Below, piece after piece: positions 44,991-57,137 of a DNA stretch of 64,000 bases. Position numbers and translations under genes: made by a program. Source of the stretch: Bolinopsis microptera (Eukaryota > Ctenophora > Tentaculata > Lobata > Bolinopsidae); assembly GCF_026151205.1 (NCBI RefSeq), contig NC_087072.1, positions 10,020,169 to 10,084,168 on the forward strand, in the 5' to 3' direction. The notes below the pieces were generated by a model. That model saw only the letters and a list, made by a program, of their open reading frames with translations, was not told where the DNA came from and did no database searches. How positions within the stretch are numbered: the stretch's first letter is position 1; every line of letters starts with the position of its first letter.

Positions 44991-47900
44991 ATGAATAGTT
45001 CAGAGATAGGGGACTTTAAGAGCCTTGAGGGTGCACGTGATACATGTTCAAACCTGCTCACTCAATGGTTAGACGATTTGCAGTTGCTGTGGGGCGAAGT
45101 TGGCATCCCGCCCGAACAGCAGATCACTAGAATAAAAGTGGTAAGTTGGACGTCATGAAAACTTTCTTCATATTGGACTAACCTGATTTTGTAGATAAAA
45201 ATATGTATTATAATATATATATAATACGTTGAAAAACCTGTAGAACATTAATTAACGTTAATTCCTTGAATGATAATATTAATAACGACAATAATATTGA
45301 TATTCATCAGGTATATGAGAATTTGTCTGAACTTTGTAGAGCAATGGTAGATGAGGAAAAGTCCCGTAGAGATGGCTACATAGAGAACATCGCAAAGTGT
45401 AGAGCTGAATGTCAGAGACTAGCGGAGGAGCTGGAGACCTCCTTTGAGGAGCCACCAGAAGATTATACAGTCCTTAGAAAGGAGAAAGTTCTTAGAAATC
45501 AGGTAGATTTGAAAAGTGTTATGTTTGTACAATTTATAGACGACAGTTGGATATTTCTATATTGCCTCTTGATTGCATGTCCTTTCATCAGAAAGTTTCG
45601 TGTGTGCTTTTGATTAAAAATTGATTTTAAGATTATTGTCTAGACCTGCTTTCATCGGAAAAATGTGTTTTCATTGAAAGTGATTATCGTATGCAGAATC
45701 CATAAGAAATGGGACAAGTTGTGGTCGCGTCTAAATAGACAATAGACATTCAAGTTTAACGAATATTACCATTAGTAATATTTAATATTACCGTAAGTAA
45801 TATTTATAGACATGCATAAGTTATACATTTCTTGTTGATGTGCGATATACGAACAGCGATGTCCCAACTAACCACAGATCCTTGCTCAAGTTCCATTATG
45901 ATGAGGGTCCGTTTACATATTACGTATCGTACGTAATCACTAGCGGTTTCGAAAAGATGAATCATGACGCTAACGTATTTTCTACACAATAGCTGTTTAA
46001 AAATAATTACGGAAGGAGAGGGCCGTTGTGTAAGGGAGGGGGTGTCACGTCCGTCAATGTCCGCTTGTCTCATAGAATCCAAAAAGGACAGGACATAGGC
46101 GGACATAGACGGACATAGGCGGACATAGGCGGACATAGACGGACATAGACGGACATAGGCGGACATAGGCGGACATTAATGGACACCTAAATTGCTAAAT
46201 AAAATGTTCAATTTTTGCTGTTATAGGGGGATCATGTTTTTTGTCCGTTCGGTACCCTATATTTTCAAAACGGACAAAAAATAGAGCGGACAAAAACGGA
46301 CAAAAATGGACAAAAATGGACAAAAATGGAAATAACATTTAGATGCTTCCTCCTCCTACTCTTCCTCCTCCTCCCCCTGGGTCTTCCTGATCTTCCTCAG
46401 TCCTCTTCCTCCTCCCCTCCTCAGTCCTCCTCCTACTCCTCCTCTTCGTCCTCAGTCCTCCTCATCAGTCCGCAACAGTCCTCCTCCTCAACAGTCCTCC
46501 TCCTCCTTCTGAGTCCTCCTCCTGGGTCCTCCTCCTGGGTCCTCCTCCTGGGTCCTCCTCCTCCTCTTCATCCTCCTCCTCTTCCTCCTCAGTCCTCAGT
46601 CCTCCTCCTCATCCTTCTCCTCATCCTTCTCCTCAGTCCTCCTCCTCAGTCCTCCTCCTCCTCCTCTTTCCTCTCAGTCATCCTCCTCAGCCATCCTCCT
46701 CAGTCCTCCTCAGTCCTCCTCAGTCCTCCTCCTCAGTCCTCCTCCTCCTGGGTCCTCCTCCTCTTCATCCTCCTCCTCTTCCTCCTCGGTCCTCAGTCCT
46801 CCTCCTCCTGGGTCCTTCTCCTCATCCTTCTCATCAGTCCTCCTCCTCCCCAGTCCTCTCCCAGTCCCCCTCCTTCTCCTCCTCCTATTCAGATTTCAGT
46901 CCTCCTCCTCCTCCTCCTCCTCAGTCCTCCTCAGTCCTCCTTCTCATTTCTCCTAAGTCCTCCTCCTGAGTCCTCCTCCTGAGTCTTCCTCCTCTTCCTT
47001 CTGAGTCCTCCTCCTGAGTCCTCCTCCTCCTCCCTCTCAGTCATCCTCCTCAGTCATCCTCCTCAGCCATCCTCCCCAGCCATTCTCCTCAGCCATCCTC
47101 CTCAGTACTCCTCAGTCCTCCTCCTTCTCAGTCATCGTCAGTCCTCCTCCTCAGTCCTCCTCAGTCATCCTCCTCCTCCTGGGTCCTCCTCCTCCTCCTG
47201 GGTCCTCCTGGGTCTTCCTGATCCTCCCCAGTCCTCTTCCTCCTCCCCTCCTCAGTCCTCCTCCTACTCTTCCTCCTCGTCCTCAGTCCTCCTCCTGAGT
47301 CCTCCTCCTGGGTCCTCCTCCTGGGTCCTCCTCCTGGGTCCTCCTCCTCCTCTTCATCCTCCTCCTCTTCCTCCTCAGTCCTCAGTCCTCCTCCTCATCC
47401 TTCTCCTCATCCTTCTCCTCAGTCCTCCATCCTCCTCCTCAGTCCTCCCCCAGTCCCCCTCCTCCTCCTCCTATTCAGTCCTCCTCCTCCTCAGTCCTCC
47501 TCCTCTTCCCTCTCAGTCATCCTCCTCAGCCATCCTCCTCAGTCCTCCTCAGTCCTCCTCCTCAGTCCTCCTCCTCCTGGGTCCTCCTCCTCCTCTTCAT
47601 CCTCCTCCTCTTCCTCCTCGGTCCTCAGTCCTCCTCCTCCTGGGTCCTCCTCCTCATCCTTCTCATCAGTCCTCCTCCTCCCCAGTCCTCTCCCAGTCCC
47701 CCTCCTTCTCCTCCTCCTATTCAGATTTCAGTCCTCCTCCTCCTCCTCCTCCTCAGTTCTCCTCAGTCCTCCTTCTCATTTCTCCTAAGTCCTCCTCCTG
47801 AGTCTTCCTCCTCTTCCTTCTGAGTCCTCCTCCTGAGTCCTCCTCCTCCTCCCTCTCAGTCATCCTCCTCAGTCATCCTCCTCAGCCATCCTCCCCAGCC

Positions 47901-50900
47901 ATTCTCCTCAGCCATCCTCCTCAGTACTCCTCAGTCCTCCTCCTTCTCAGTCATCGTCAGTCCTCCTCCTCAGTCCTCCTCAGTCCTCCTCAGTCCTCCT
48001 CCTCCTGGGTCCTCCTCCTCCTCCTCCTCCTGGGTCCTCCTGGGTCTTCCTGATCCTCCCCAGTCCTCTTCCTCCTCCCCTCCTCAGTCCTCCTCCTACT
48101 CTTCCTCCTCGTCCTCAGTCCTCCTCATCAGTCCTCAACAGTTCTCCTCCTCCCCAGTCCTCCTCCTCCTCCTGGGGCCTTTTCCTGGGTCCTCCTCCTG
48201 GGTCCTCCTCCTCCTGGGTCCTCCTTCTCCTCCTCAGTCCTTCTCCTCCTCCTCCTCAGTCCTCTTCCTCCTCTTCCTCCTCCTCCTCCCTCTCAGTCAT
48301 CCTCCTCAGCCATCCTCCTCAGCCATCCTCCTGAGTCCTCCTCCTTCTCAGTCCTCCTCCTGAGTCCTCCTCCTGAGTCATCCTCCTCAGTTCTCCTCCT
48401 CCTCCTCCTAGGTCCTCCTTCTGGGTCCTCCTCCTCCTAGGTCCTCCTTCTGGGTCCTCCTCCTCCTCCTCCTCCTGGGTCTTCCTGATCCTTCTCCTCC
48501 CTCTCAGTCATCCTCCTCAGTCATCCTCCTCAGTCATCCTCCTCAGCCATCCTCCTCAGCCATCCTTCTCAGCCATCCTCCTCAGTACTCTTCAGTACTC
48601 TTCAGTCCTCAAAATGTTTGTCCGCTAATGTCCACTAATGTCCGCTAATGTCCACCAATGTCCATCCAAGTCCGCCAATGTCCGTCCGGGTCCGCCAATG
48701 TCCGTCCGAGTCCGCCAATGTCCGTCTGAGTCCGCCAATGTCCGTCCGAGTCCGCCAATGTCCGTCCGTGTCCGCCAATGTCCCAAAAAACACGTCCGTT
48801 GTCTCATAGAATCCAAAAAGGACAGGACATAGGCGGACATAGACGGACATGACACCCCCCCCCCTGTAAGATGGCCAAATAGTGATTATATAACATAATA
48901 TTTTAATATGTACGATTTCAGGTGAAACAGTTGATAAAAGAGCGTCAATTGAGGCTGCGTGAAGCAATATCTCTGCGAACACAAGAGGGGGAGTTATGTG
49001 CACGATTGGGGAGGATTCCTGAGTACATTCAATCAGACACAGTACTGACCAAGGAGCAAGTCAAGGAGGCTAACACTCGCATCGGGTAAATAAACGGGTT
49101 CTTTCTTTTTTATTTCATCTCTATGGGAAGTGGATATTTTTAAGGGATTTTGTACCATGTTGTCGTTGCTTTGTGATAACATTGTATAGTATTCAGGACC
49201 GTAGCACAGTTACACACAATTAGGGAATTTGGTGAGTTTATTTGTCGTAAACTTACTAATAATGGTAATTGGAATGTAGTAATTTGAGATATAAAACAAT
49301 TCTCTACAATCAATGTACCCACTAAATACACAGTCTTGCAATTGTAAATATTTACTGATTTACAGGTTGGTAACTTTATGTTACCAACCTGGGAAATAGT
49401 CCGATTTGTGACTGATAAATTCTAATTAACTTCCGTGTATCAGTTCTTTCTAGAGGAATCTCTTGAAAAATACATGAATTCCCTAGAGAGTATACTTCAA
49501 CACACGACACATAGGTTTACAATGTTCTATTGCCAACTCAACGTGTTATAAATCGCAATGAGAAATAAAAATATTCGTATATAAGTATAACTATCTCATA
49601 TGGCCATACATTAAGGTGGCATGGCAACAGATTGGGTTAAATTTCTTAACGACAGGTTGTGAAATATGAGTGGCTTGAGTGCGTGTGATCTAGTTGATGT
49701 GTAAATTAATGTAATCCTTTGATCCAGTGTTCACAATTAACTCTGAGTGTGACTAAACATGGCCATAGACGTTTATTTGGTAATTCTTATTGTGATGGAT
49801 TAAAAATAAAAAGACATCTTTGCTAGCATTTTATGTCCATTCTAAAATCTAACTGTACGTCGTACGCGTAGGTCTGTTAAATGATAATGTCTGCAGGTTT
49901 CTGACAGCAGAGAAGAACAAGAGAGATATCAAACTAGCGATAGCAGCTAAGGATATCCTAGAGTTGTGGACTGAGCTGAATATCAGAGCACGTAACGACA
50001 GGGAGGAACACATTGAGTCTGGTAACTTGGACTCATTCCAGCTTTCTAACGAGAACATGCAGTGGTTAGAACAGATGAAACAGAGCTTATCGGTTAGTTT
50101 TATCTTACTTTATATTTCCTGTTCTTTTCCGGTTTTTCACATATTCCCCGCCATCACTTATAATATTAGTATAGTATAGCAAATTTTATATATTTCTCAA
50201 ATCACAAGCTAAACCGTCTTTGATCTGTTGAGTGTTTGAGGTTTGTTCGTGGTTACTTTGACTGGTTACCAGATGACTACAGTTAAAATAATTCAGCTTA
50301 TTAAACCTGATGATATCATCTGTTATCAATAAGCAATGCTTATAGTCTATCGACCTTGTGATTATTTTAACATCATTTCTTACGCACAACGTCAACCATC
50401 ACATGATGATAATAGCTATTAACTGACGTTAGTCCATGTTATCAGATGACCCTGGATGATAACAAGAGATTACAGAAGAGTCTCATGACCAAGGTGCAGA
50501 GTTTGTGGACCAGGATGGAACTACCAGAGGAGGATCAGAAAAAGTTTTTAGAGCAACACACTGGATATTCTGATGCACTTATTGTCAAGCTTAAAGAGGA
50601 GGTCAATAAATTTACTGATTCTGATCACATTTCTTTGAAGTGGTCAATTTTCGTAATTCTTGAACAATAAAAGCTTTATTTGATTACATTTACCATTTAC
50701 GATCGAATCGAATAAAGAAAATTCAAAATTACCTGTTCCTAATTGCAGGTCCGACGGCTAGAAGAGCTGAAATTACAAAACTTGGAAAGATTCATCAAGC
50801 TGACACGAGACGAAATAGAGAAGTACTGGGAGCTTATGTTTTACAGTGAAGAAGACAAGCGACTATTTACACCTTACTTCAGTGAGACTGTCGGGGAGAA

Positions 50901-53900
50901 CTTACTGCAAGAACATGAGAAGAAGTTGGAGTGTTTGGTTCAAGAGTACAACAGCTACGAGAACCTTTACATGTTAGTTAATAGAATCACCTACCCTCCA
51001 GTCATCATGTTTTGAATTGCAGTGTTTTGTATATTATGTGGAGAATTTGAAAAATTGATTTTTGTCTCTTAGCCCGCACTTTTTCAATAATATTGTCATC
51101 ACTTATGTATTTAGATTTTAGTGCCTTAATCGTCCTTCATCATGCAGGACAATCAAATCGAGGAATAAAATGTGGGAGAGATACGAACAAATGGAGTGCA
51201 AGGAAAGTGACCCGAATAGGTTTGATAACAGAGGAGGAAAACTACTGAAAGAAGAGAAAGAAAGGAAGAAGATTCTCAGGGATCTTCCCAAGTGCGAAGA
51301 CTCGATAATTCGTGAGATTTCAACGTGGGAAAGCGAATCTGGCAGGATATTTACTGTTTTCGGTCACAAATTCTCTGATTATCTCAACAACCAAAAAGAA
51401 GAGGTTTGTAATACAAGTACTAACTACTATCAAATTTGTATAATTCCGAAATTTTGGTACCTAACCTGAATTTAGATAATAATTCAGCGTCTGCTCAATA
51501 ACTTGTTTTGTTGTTTGGCAAATAACTAACGCCAGCATCAACAGCTTCAGAATCGAAAAGATCAGATGAAAGAAAACAAGCTGAAAGCCAAGGAGGAGGC
51601 AATGCAGAATGAACTAACGTATGGAAGTACTCCCGCTAAAACGCCTAAACGTAGGATTGCCGGTACCACCATCCTTACCCCTGCTAACAAACGAACCAAG
51701 GTATAGTTTATATCATACTATGTATAAGTAATAAGTATTTACTTTTCAAAATTATATCATTTCTAGATGACTTCCCAAATGATTACGGATCTGGTGCAAG
51801 TTTTGAGTAGAATTTAAAGAATCTGTACCGCGCGGGTCCCGCCTAAAACAGGATGGCATGTTTGAGAAAAAGAATGTGTTTTGTTATGAGTTCAATTGTG
51901 TGGTTCTTAGCGATCTGTATAAGATCGAGTTACAGCACACTCAAACCAATTATCCAGGACTATATTAAGGTTATCAAAGCACTGTAATCTAATTACCGGA
52001 CCCTGTCCTACTTAATGTAATGTACACTCTATACATTGTCATGTACGGGACAACTACAGGATGTGAGATCTGTGATGGAACCTCCCGGGTGTTATTTTCT
52101 ACACGCTGTACATTCCATACATTGCATATTGCATGTTGAAATAATTTTGACAAGTTCACCCCTTCCGGCACCTGCCCTTTGTGACCTTGTGTCGACCCTG
52201 GCGGCTGGTTCTTGTGCCAAACATTACAATTCAATGTGCACAAACTTAGTCACCACTCACCTCCTTGCGATTCAAATTATAGCGCGGGAACAAATTCCAG
52301 TCTTTGAAATTGAAATCTCAGTTAATTTTTTGAAACGAAAAACGAGATAAAAACTGATGAGATTTTACTTGATATTCTATTATGTTAACGATTATATTAA
52401 CTTCAGACGGGTCACACGCCCAACACAACGCCCACAAGAGCAGCCAGGACACCCAGAACCAGATTTGTACACAGCAGTCTGGTAGCCAAGTCTCCAATAA
52501 GAACACCCGTCCGTGAGAAGAACTTTCCCAGGTCAGTGTCACATCATAGTCGAATGTTACGTACTATCAATAGTCACGTGATAATAAATAGTCACGTGAT
52601 AATGAATAGTCACTTGATAATAAATAGTCACGTGATAATAAATAGTCACGTGATGTTTATTTTTATTTTTTACTCGTTCACCTCACGCCCTCACGGCTTA
52701 CCACTTCTGGAGCAATTTCGAGCTATTAGGACTGTAGATCGAATTCTGAAATGAAACTGAACTCAAACATTTGATAGGGTGGTAGTAAAAGTACCTGGTC
52801 AGAAGCGACCGGACACGCCCACCAAAAAAGCGGCACCCATAGTCGAGGAATTTGTCCCAGAAGTGCGAGCACCCGCCATACAGGCCCCTAGTACCAGTAA
52901 AGAGTCCAGTATGGACAGTGGCTGTGTCAGTGTCAGCAATTTAGATTTAGATAACCAAGTCGCTGATTACGCAGATTTCGAAAACGAGGTAACTTTGTGT
53001 ATGTGTTATGTGTGTTGAATCTTCCCAAATCTTGATTCTTATCTTGCATGTCCGCATCTTCTTACTCTTGTTCAACTGTGATTTATGACCTTTTGATTAT
53101 TTTCTTTTCTGTAAGATAATTGATTGGTTTACCATTGTAAGTTACAATACAAATACAATGTTAAACGATCTGTTGAGAAAAATCATGAGAAAGGTTGCAA
53201 AAGTTACTGTTGGACAAGGAATGGATTATATTCTTCCTATCTAGTCTGGATCTTTTTTGTACTCAAGAAAAAAAATCACTATTCCCGCCATGTCACTTTT
53301 ACCTACTGAAGATATTGTCATCTCTTTGACGTATCTATTAAATTGTAGCGACTTCTCGCATATCAGTTAGCACGCAACTTACACTGACTCCACAGATTGT
53401 ATTAGAACTCCCAGCTTCTAAATATCATGTGCTACGAGCATGCATGTTATGTGTTGTGTATATCGTTAGCTACAGTGGCCCTCGCAGATTAATATATCCT
53501 CCCAACATCATGCATGATCTTAATCTTATTGATTCTCGTAAACACTGCATGTTTCTCTATTTTCAGAAACTACACCAAGTTCTACAGAAATTTTGTTATA
53601 AATGTGCCTTTTTAAAGATCTCGTGATTTCTCATGTGATAGTTAGATCGTTGATAGTAAGATCACTGTAACAACATGTATGTGATTGAAAACAATCTTGC
53701 TCTTTAAGAAACATGTGCTTATGGTTCGGTTTTATTCCTAGGCGTCGATTTGGGCTTCAAAGCAAGCATTAATGGGCCCTCAACCGAGCTTAAATCCATC
53801 TTTGTGGTCAATTAAAGAATAAAGCAATCAGTTTTGAACAAGTGAGTTGGCATAAATCCACCATGCACGCATGTATAATGCAAATGTATTATATCAATCG

Positions 53901-54226
53901 GGACTGGGAGATTGAATAGATTAGACCAAACCTTTAGAATTCTTTCGTATCTTCAAATACTGATTGGATGTGTAACCGCAAAATGGATTTAATCTCATGA
54001 AAACAAGGACAAATTTAAGAGAGATAAGCCTACGAATATAACTCTAATCTCTATGTTAGAAAACTAATACTTAAATTAAACTTAAAACTATTAAATAACT
54101 TAACTTCTATTCCAGGTCAACCACCCCACCAGAGAACTGATGAGAAGTAGTTCAGTACACATGACAGCAAGCCCAGAAAACAATCCCAGAAAATCGCTTC
54201 TATTTACCATCCAAGAGTCAGATTGA
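44991..54226 (+). CDS. PRC1: PRC1/Ase1/MAP65 microtubule-bundling cytokinesis protein
   Basis: PRC1 cross-links antiparallel microtubules at the spindle midzone in anaphase. Exons: 44991-45140, 45311-45502, 48922-49085, 49897-50092, 50446-50601, 50749-50972, 51148-51403, 51545-51700, 52407-52531, 52778-52988, 54116-54226. All junctions are GT/AG with consistent phase; total 1,941 nt, 646 aa (human 620). The spectrin-like microtubule-binding core has [20 protein letters not shown], which matches the highly conserved SDPNRF-NRGG-LLKEEK motif, then [20 protein letters not shown]. The C-terminus is basic and Thr/Pro-rich with several TP sites ([31 protein letters not shown]), suiting the Cdk1/Plk1-regulated tail. 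The second intron (3.4 kb) is mostly a satellite element inserted 57 bp before the third exon. Other introns are 150-1,100 bp. Confidence 0.95.
46035..48864 (-). mobile_element. Satellite-built element, copy B (2.83 kb, inverted, in PRC1 intron 2)
   Basis: Left end GGGGGTGTCACGTCCGTCAA, right end in reverse GGGGGTGTCATGTCCGTCTA: the same inverted termini as copy A. A candidate target duplication TGTAAG flanks it (46029-46034 and 48865-48870). Internal order is the reverse complement of copy A: 31-bp repeat, TAGGCGGACA satellite, CGGACAAAAA block (46250-46330), pyrimidine tract, GCCAATGTCC satellite, 31-bp repeat. The inner GTCCG block on the right side is missing. There is no transposase frame. 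Confidence 0.75.
46340..48600 (-). repeat. Polypyrimidine tract with an 830-bp higher-order repeat
   Basis: The plus strand is almost all C and T: units like TCCTCCTCAGTCC. Landmarks such as GTCTTCCTGATC followed by CAGTCCTCTTCCTCCTCCCC recur at about 46381, 47212 and 48044, giving a higher-order period of about 831 bp with three partial units. Open frames here (for example 46326-46982) are artefacts of composition. Confidence 0.9.
52569..52653 (+). repeat. 18-bp tandem repeat carrying E-boxes, in a PRC1 intron
   Basis: Five units of AAATAGTCACGTGATAAT; four contain the palindrome TCACGTGA (E-box CACGTG) and one has CACTTG. It lies in the intron 52532-52777. It could bind bHLH-Zip factors or be a neutral minisatellite. 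Confidence 0.85.
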
Positions 54227-55220
54227 ACAACAATCACGTGATATTACAGAACACAGACTGTTGCTTTGTTGGGTTACAGTTGAAGATGACAGAATGCTAC
54301 AACCCGTGTGCATGCGTTATAAATCAGAATTTTACCAGCGAAGTGACTTGAAAAAAAAACGCAGATGTGCATTGGCTTATACATGTTCTATTCAATGCGA
54401 TATAATATTATATTCTATATTATACGTTTAGTTATTTTATTTGTTACGTTTCAAACTGTATCTAGTGGGCGTGTTAGTTGATTAACCTATCATTTTTCCC
54501 ATTCTGTGCTTTAATTTCAATCCTGCTTTTTTCTTCCAGACCAATACGTTTTTGTCAGAATTTAATATCACACCAGGTTTTTGGGTTTTTAACTTTCAAT
54601 CAAAGTTTGACGAAAATGTTCTATTTGATAGGCAAAGTTTTGATACCACATTTTTTGCGAGAACGTTGGAATATTGATTTTGACAACAAAAGTTACAAGA
54701 TATATTTCTTGTTGCATGCTGGGAGAATCTTAAACTATTATTGATGTTTATTCAGCAATCCATCTTATTATGTAGGTTTGACTGACTGAATTGAATTGCG
54801 ATTCATTTCGTTACATTTATTGAATTTTTGTTTATCTTCACTGCTGATTAAAAGCATGTTTATTTGACGACGAAAGAGTTCATAATTTACAATAAGGAAT
54901 GTTCACGAACTTAAAGATATCTAAGACTTAATCTGACTTATCTAGTTATCTATCGGTCTATTTCAAAATCAGAATTGTTCAGTTGAAAATATTAGCAAAT
55001 TGTTGTTTTGTAGAATTAACAAATTTTTATCCACTGCGTCTCATTATTTCAAAAGGCTTTGCAATACACCTGAAATGAAAAGGTCATCACTATTCTGCGA
55101 TTGTATGAATAAAATTGGTATAATATATTCGGGCTTTAAAGCACCTGCTGGCATAGCTGCATAGTACACATTCGTGCCTTTTATTATAATGTAACTAATG
55201 ACGCCCAATTTTTAGGTAAA
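54227..55220. other. Intergenic DNA between PRC1 and LEKR1-like genes
   Basis: AT-rich, contains the PRC1 3' UTR and the promoter of the next gene. The open frame at 54478-54744 has no recognisable content. No canonical AATAAA close to the PRC1 stop was found; a nearby AATAAA lies at about 55108. Confidence 0.45.
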
Positions 55221-57137
55221 ATGGCGGCTCCACAAGTCGAGCTTGAAAAGTTCGAACGCTACAACCCAGTCAATCCTCTGCCAGAAGAAATCAGATCCCT
55301 TTCCAACGACGAAACTGTTTGCAAGTTCTGCGGAGTGTCCTACCTCATCCACAACGAGATAAAAAAGTTAGAATTAGAACTCGAAAATGTTAAGTCACAA
55401 CTCGTAGGGTATGAAGACATGAAAGCGAACTTTACTAGCCTGGAGAAAGATAACAAAGATATGAAGGATAAAATTGGGTGGTTTGAGCTGCGATGTTCAG
55501 AACAAGAGCGGATGATCAAAGATTTGAGTGACAGTTTGAGTGCAAAGTCTGGGCAGTGTAGCGCTCTAAAGGAGGAATATTCGAGTTTGAGTGAACGTTT
55601 GGAGGAACAAGCTGTTTTGTACAAGGAGCAGACTGCCAAGTTATCTAAATTCCAGAAATATGCTAAATTCTACCCTCCTTTATTGAAACAACTTAGTCTT
55701 GTGAAGGAACAGGAATCTAAACTAAAGCAGGAGATAGTGGAGTATAAACATACGTTCGATGCTGATATAAAAATCGTCACTTCTTATCTCAGTGTCATGT
55801 CAAATAAATGCCAAGAAACTGAATCTAAATTACAAGATAGTCTTAACGAAACTGCTTCACTTAAAGATAAAGTTGTTACGATTACCAAAACAAACTCTGG
55901 TTTGTGTGAACAGCTTGCCAAAGCACGAGATAAAGTGGCTATGCTGGAACGATCTTCAGCTTCTCTCAACCACGCGCAACAGCAAAACGTGCAACTCTCC
56001 CAGATGGCTTCAGAAACACAGCGTGAAGTCGAAGAGTGTAAACGAGATCTTGCGGAGTCAACAGAGGAGAAAGAAAACCTGCAACGTACTCTGTCTGGAA
56101 AGAACCAAGAGAACACAGAGCTAAAACAGAGAATTAATGAATTAACGAAGAGACACACTGCTCAGATCGAGGATTTAAACAAGAAGTATCAGTCTTCTTT
56201 AGAAATGCAATCCTCTCTTAAGACCAAGATTAACTCTCATGTTGAGAATATGACTAAGGATAAGGAGCACATTTCGTCTCAGACTACTCGATTGCAGGTA
56301 GAAAATGGTGAGCTGAAAAATGAATTGGGTCGGCTGACTAAAGGTCTCCAAACTATCGAAGAAAGAACTCGGCATATTTCAGAATCTCACAGAATCCAGC
56401 TTTCAGAGCTCCACGCAAGTTACCAGGATCAACTTGAATCAGCTCTGGCTAATTCAAATATGTACAAAAGTGAGGTTGAAAAATTGGTAGCCATGCAGAG
56501 CAAACGTGATTCTGAACTGAAAAGTGCTCTGAAGCAGCTTCATGACAAGCATGAAGGTCAGATAAAAGTTATAGAGAACACTTACAAGCAGTCACAGATC
56601 GATCTTGAAAAACAAATCGATAATCTCTCGACGCAGTATAGCAAAGATCTACGCACGAAAGAGCAAGCTATTAAAGATATTGAGAAGTCGTTTTCTCTCC
56701 AGTTTGATACACTGAGGGGCGATAAAACATCCCTCCAAAACAGCGTCAATCAGTTGAACAAGCAAATAGCAGAGTATGAGACAACTATAAAGCAGTTGGA
56801 ATGTAAACCTGCATCTCCCGCCGACGAATCAGATAAACTCAAATCACTTAAACTCCGGAATAGTCAGCTGGAAAAAGAGGTTTTAACGTTGCAAAGGATA
56901 GTGCAAAAGGAATGCGAAGAAAGATTAGAACTCACCGAAAGGTTGGATCAGTTTAAAGCTGAAGTCTGCGATAGAAAAGTTCGAGAAAATTCTGACGTGA
57001 CCTCTCGGAATTCTGTAAGTTCTGTTTCTTCACTTCCTAAGGTTGGAACAGGATTGAGTCACAATAAAAAGAATTTAAAGAAGAAAATGCCTAATAGTAA
57101 TAAGGGTAATAAGTATTCGAGTTGGTTACAGAAATAG
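55221..57137 (+). CDS. LEKR1: LEKR1-like coiled-coil protein
   Basis: Single-exon 638-aa protein. The N-terminus NPLPEEIRSLSNDETVCKFC followed by GVSYLIHNEIKKLE closely resembles what I recall of LEKR1 (leucine-, glutamate- and lysine-rich protein 1), with the C34-x2-C37 pair. From about residue 45 to 560 it is an almost unbroken heptad coiled coil rich in Lys, Glu, Gln and Ser. A non-coiled insert at FQKYAKFYPPLLKQLSLVKE (about 143-162) breaks the heptads. The C-terminus is basic (KKNLKKKMPNSNKGNKYSSW). The ATG at 55221 has a good context (AAAATGGCGG). AATAAA at 57241-57246 lies about 100 bp past the stop. Function of the family is poorly known; a centrosome or cilium scaffold role is only inferred from coiled-coil form. 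The absence of introns in a long gene is unlike PRC1 and RTTN. Confidence 0.8.
   Translation: MAAPQVELEKFERYNPVNPLPEEIRSLSNDETVCKFCGVSYLIHNEIKKLELELENVKSQLVGYEDMKANFTSLEKDNKDMKDKIGWFELRCSEQERMIKDLSDSLSAKSGQCSALKEEYSSLSERLEEQAVLYKEQTAKLSKFQKYAKFYPPLLKQLSLVKEQESKLKQEIVEYKHTFDADIKIVTSYLSVMSNKCQETESKLQDSLNETASLKDKVVTITKTNSGLCEQLAKARDKVAMLERSSASLNHAQQQNVQLSQMASETQREVEECKRDLAESTEEKENLQRTLSGKNQENTELKQRINELTKRHTAQIEDLNKKYQSSLEMQSSLKTKINSHVENMTKDKEHISSQTTRLQVENGELKNELGRLTKGLQTIEERTRHISESHRIQLSELHASYQDQLESALANSNMYKSEVEKLVAMQSKRDSELKSALKQLHDKHEGQIKVIENTYKQSQIDLEKQIDNLSTQYSKDLRTKEQAIKDIEKSFSLQFDTLRGDKTSLQNSVNQLNKQIAEYETTIKQLECKPASPADESDKLKSLKLRNSQLEKEVLTLQRIVQKECEERLELTERLDQFKAEVCDRKVRENSDVTSRNSVSSVSSLPKVGTGLSHNKKNLKKKMPNSNKGNKYSSWLQK

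Noticed and set aside
46326-46982. 218-codon Ser/Pro/Leu-rich open frame
   Set aside because: Product of the CT-rich repeat in copy B, inside a PRC1 intron.
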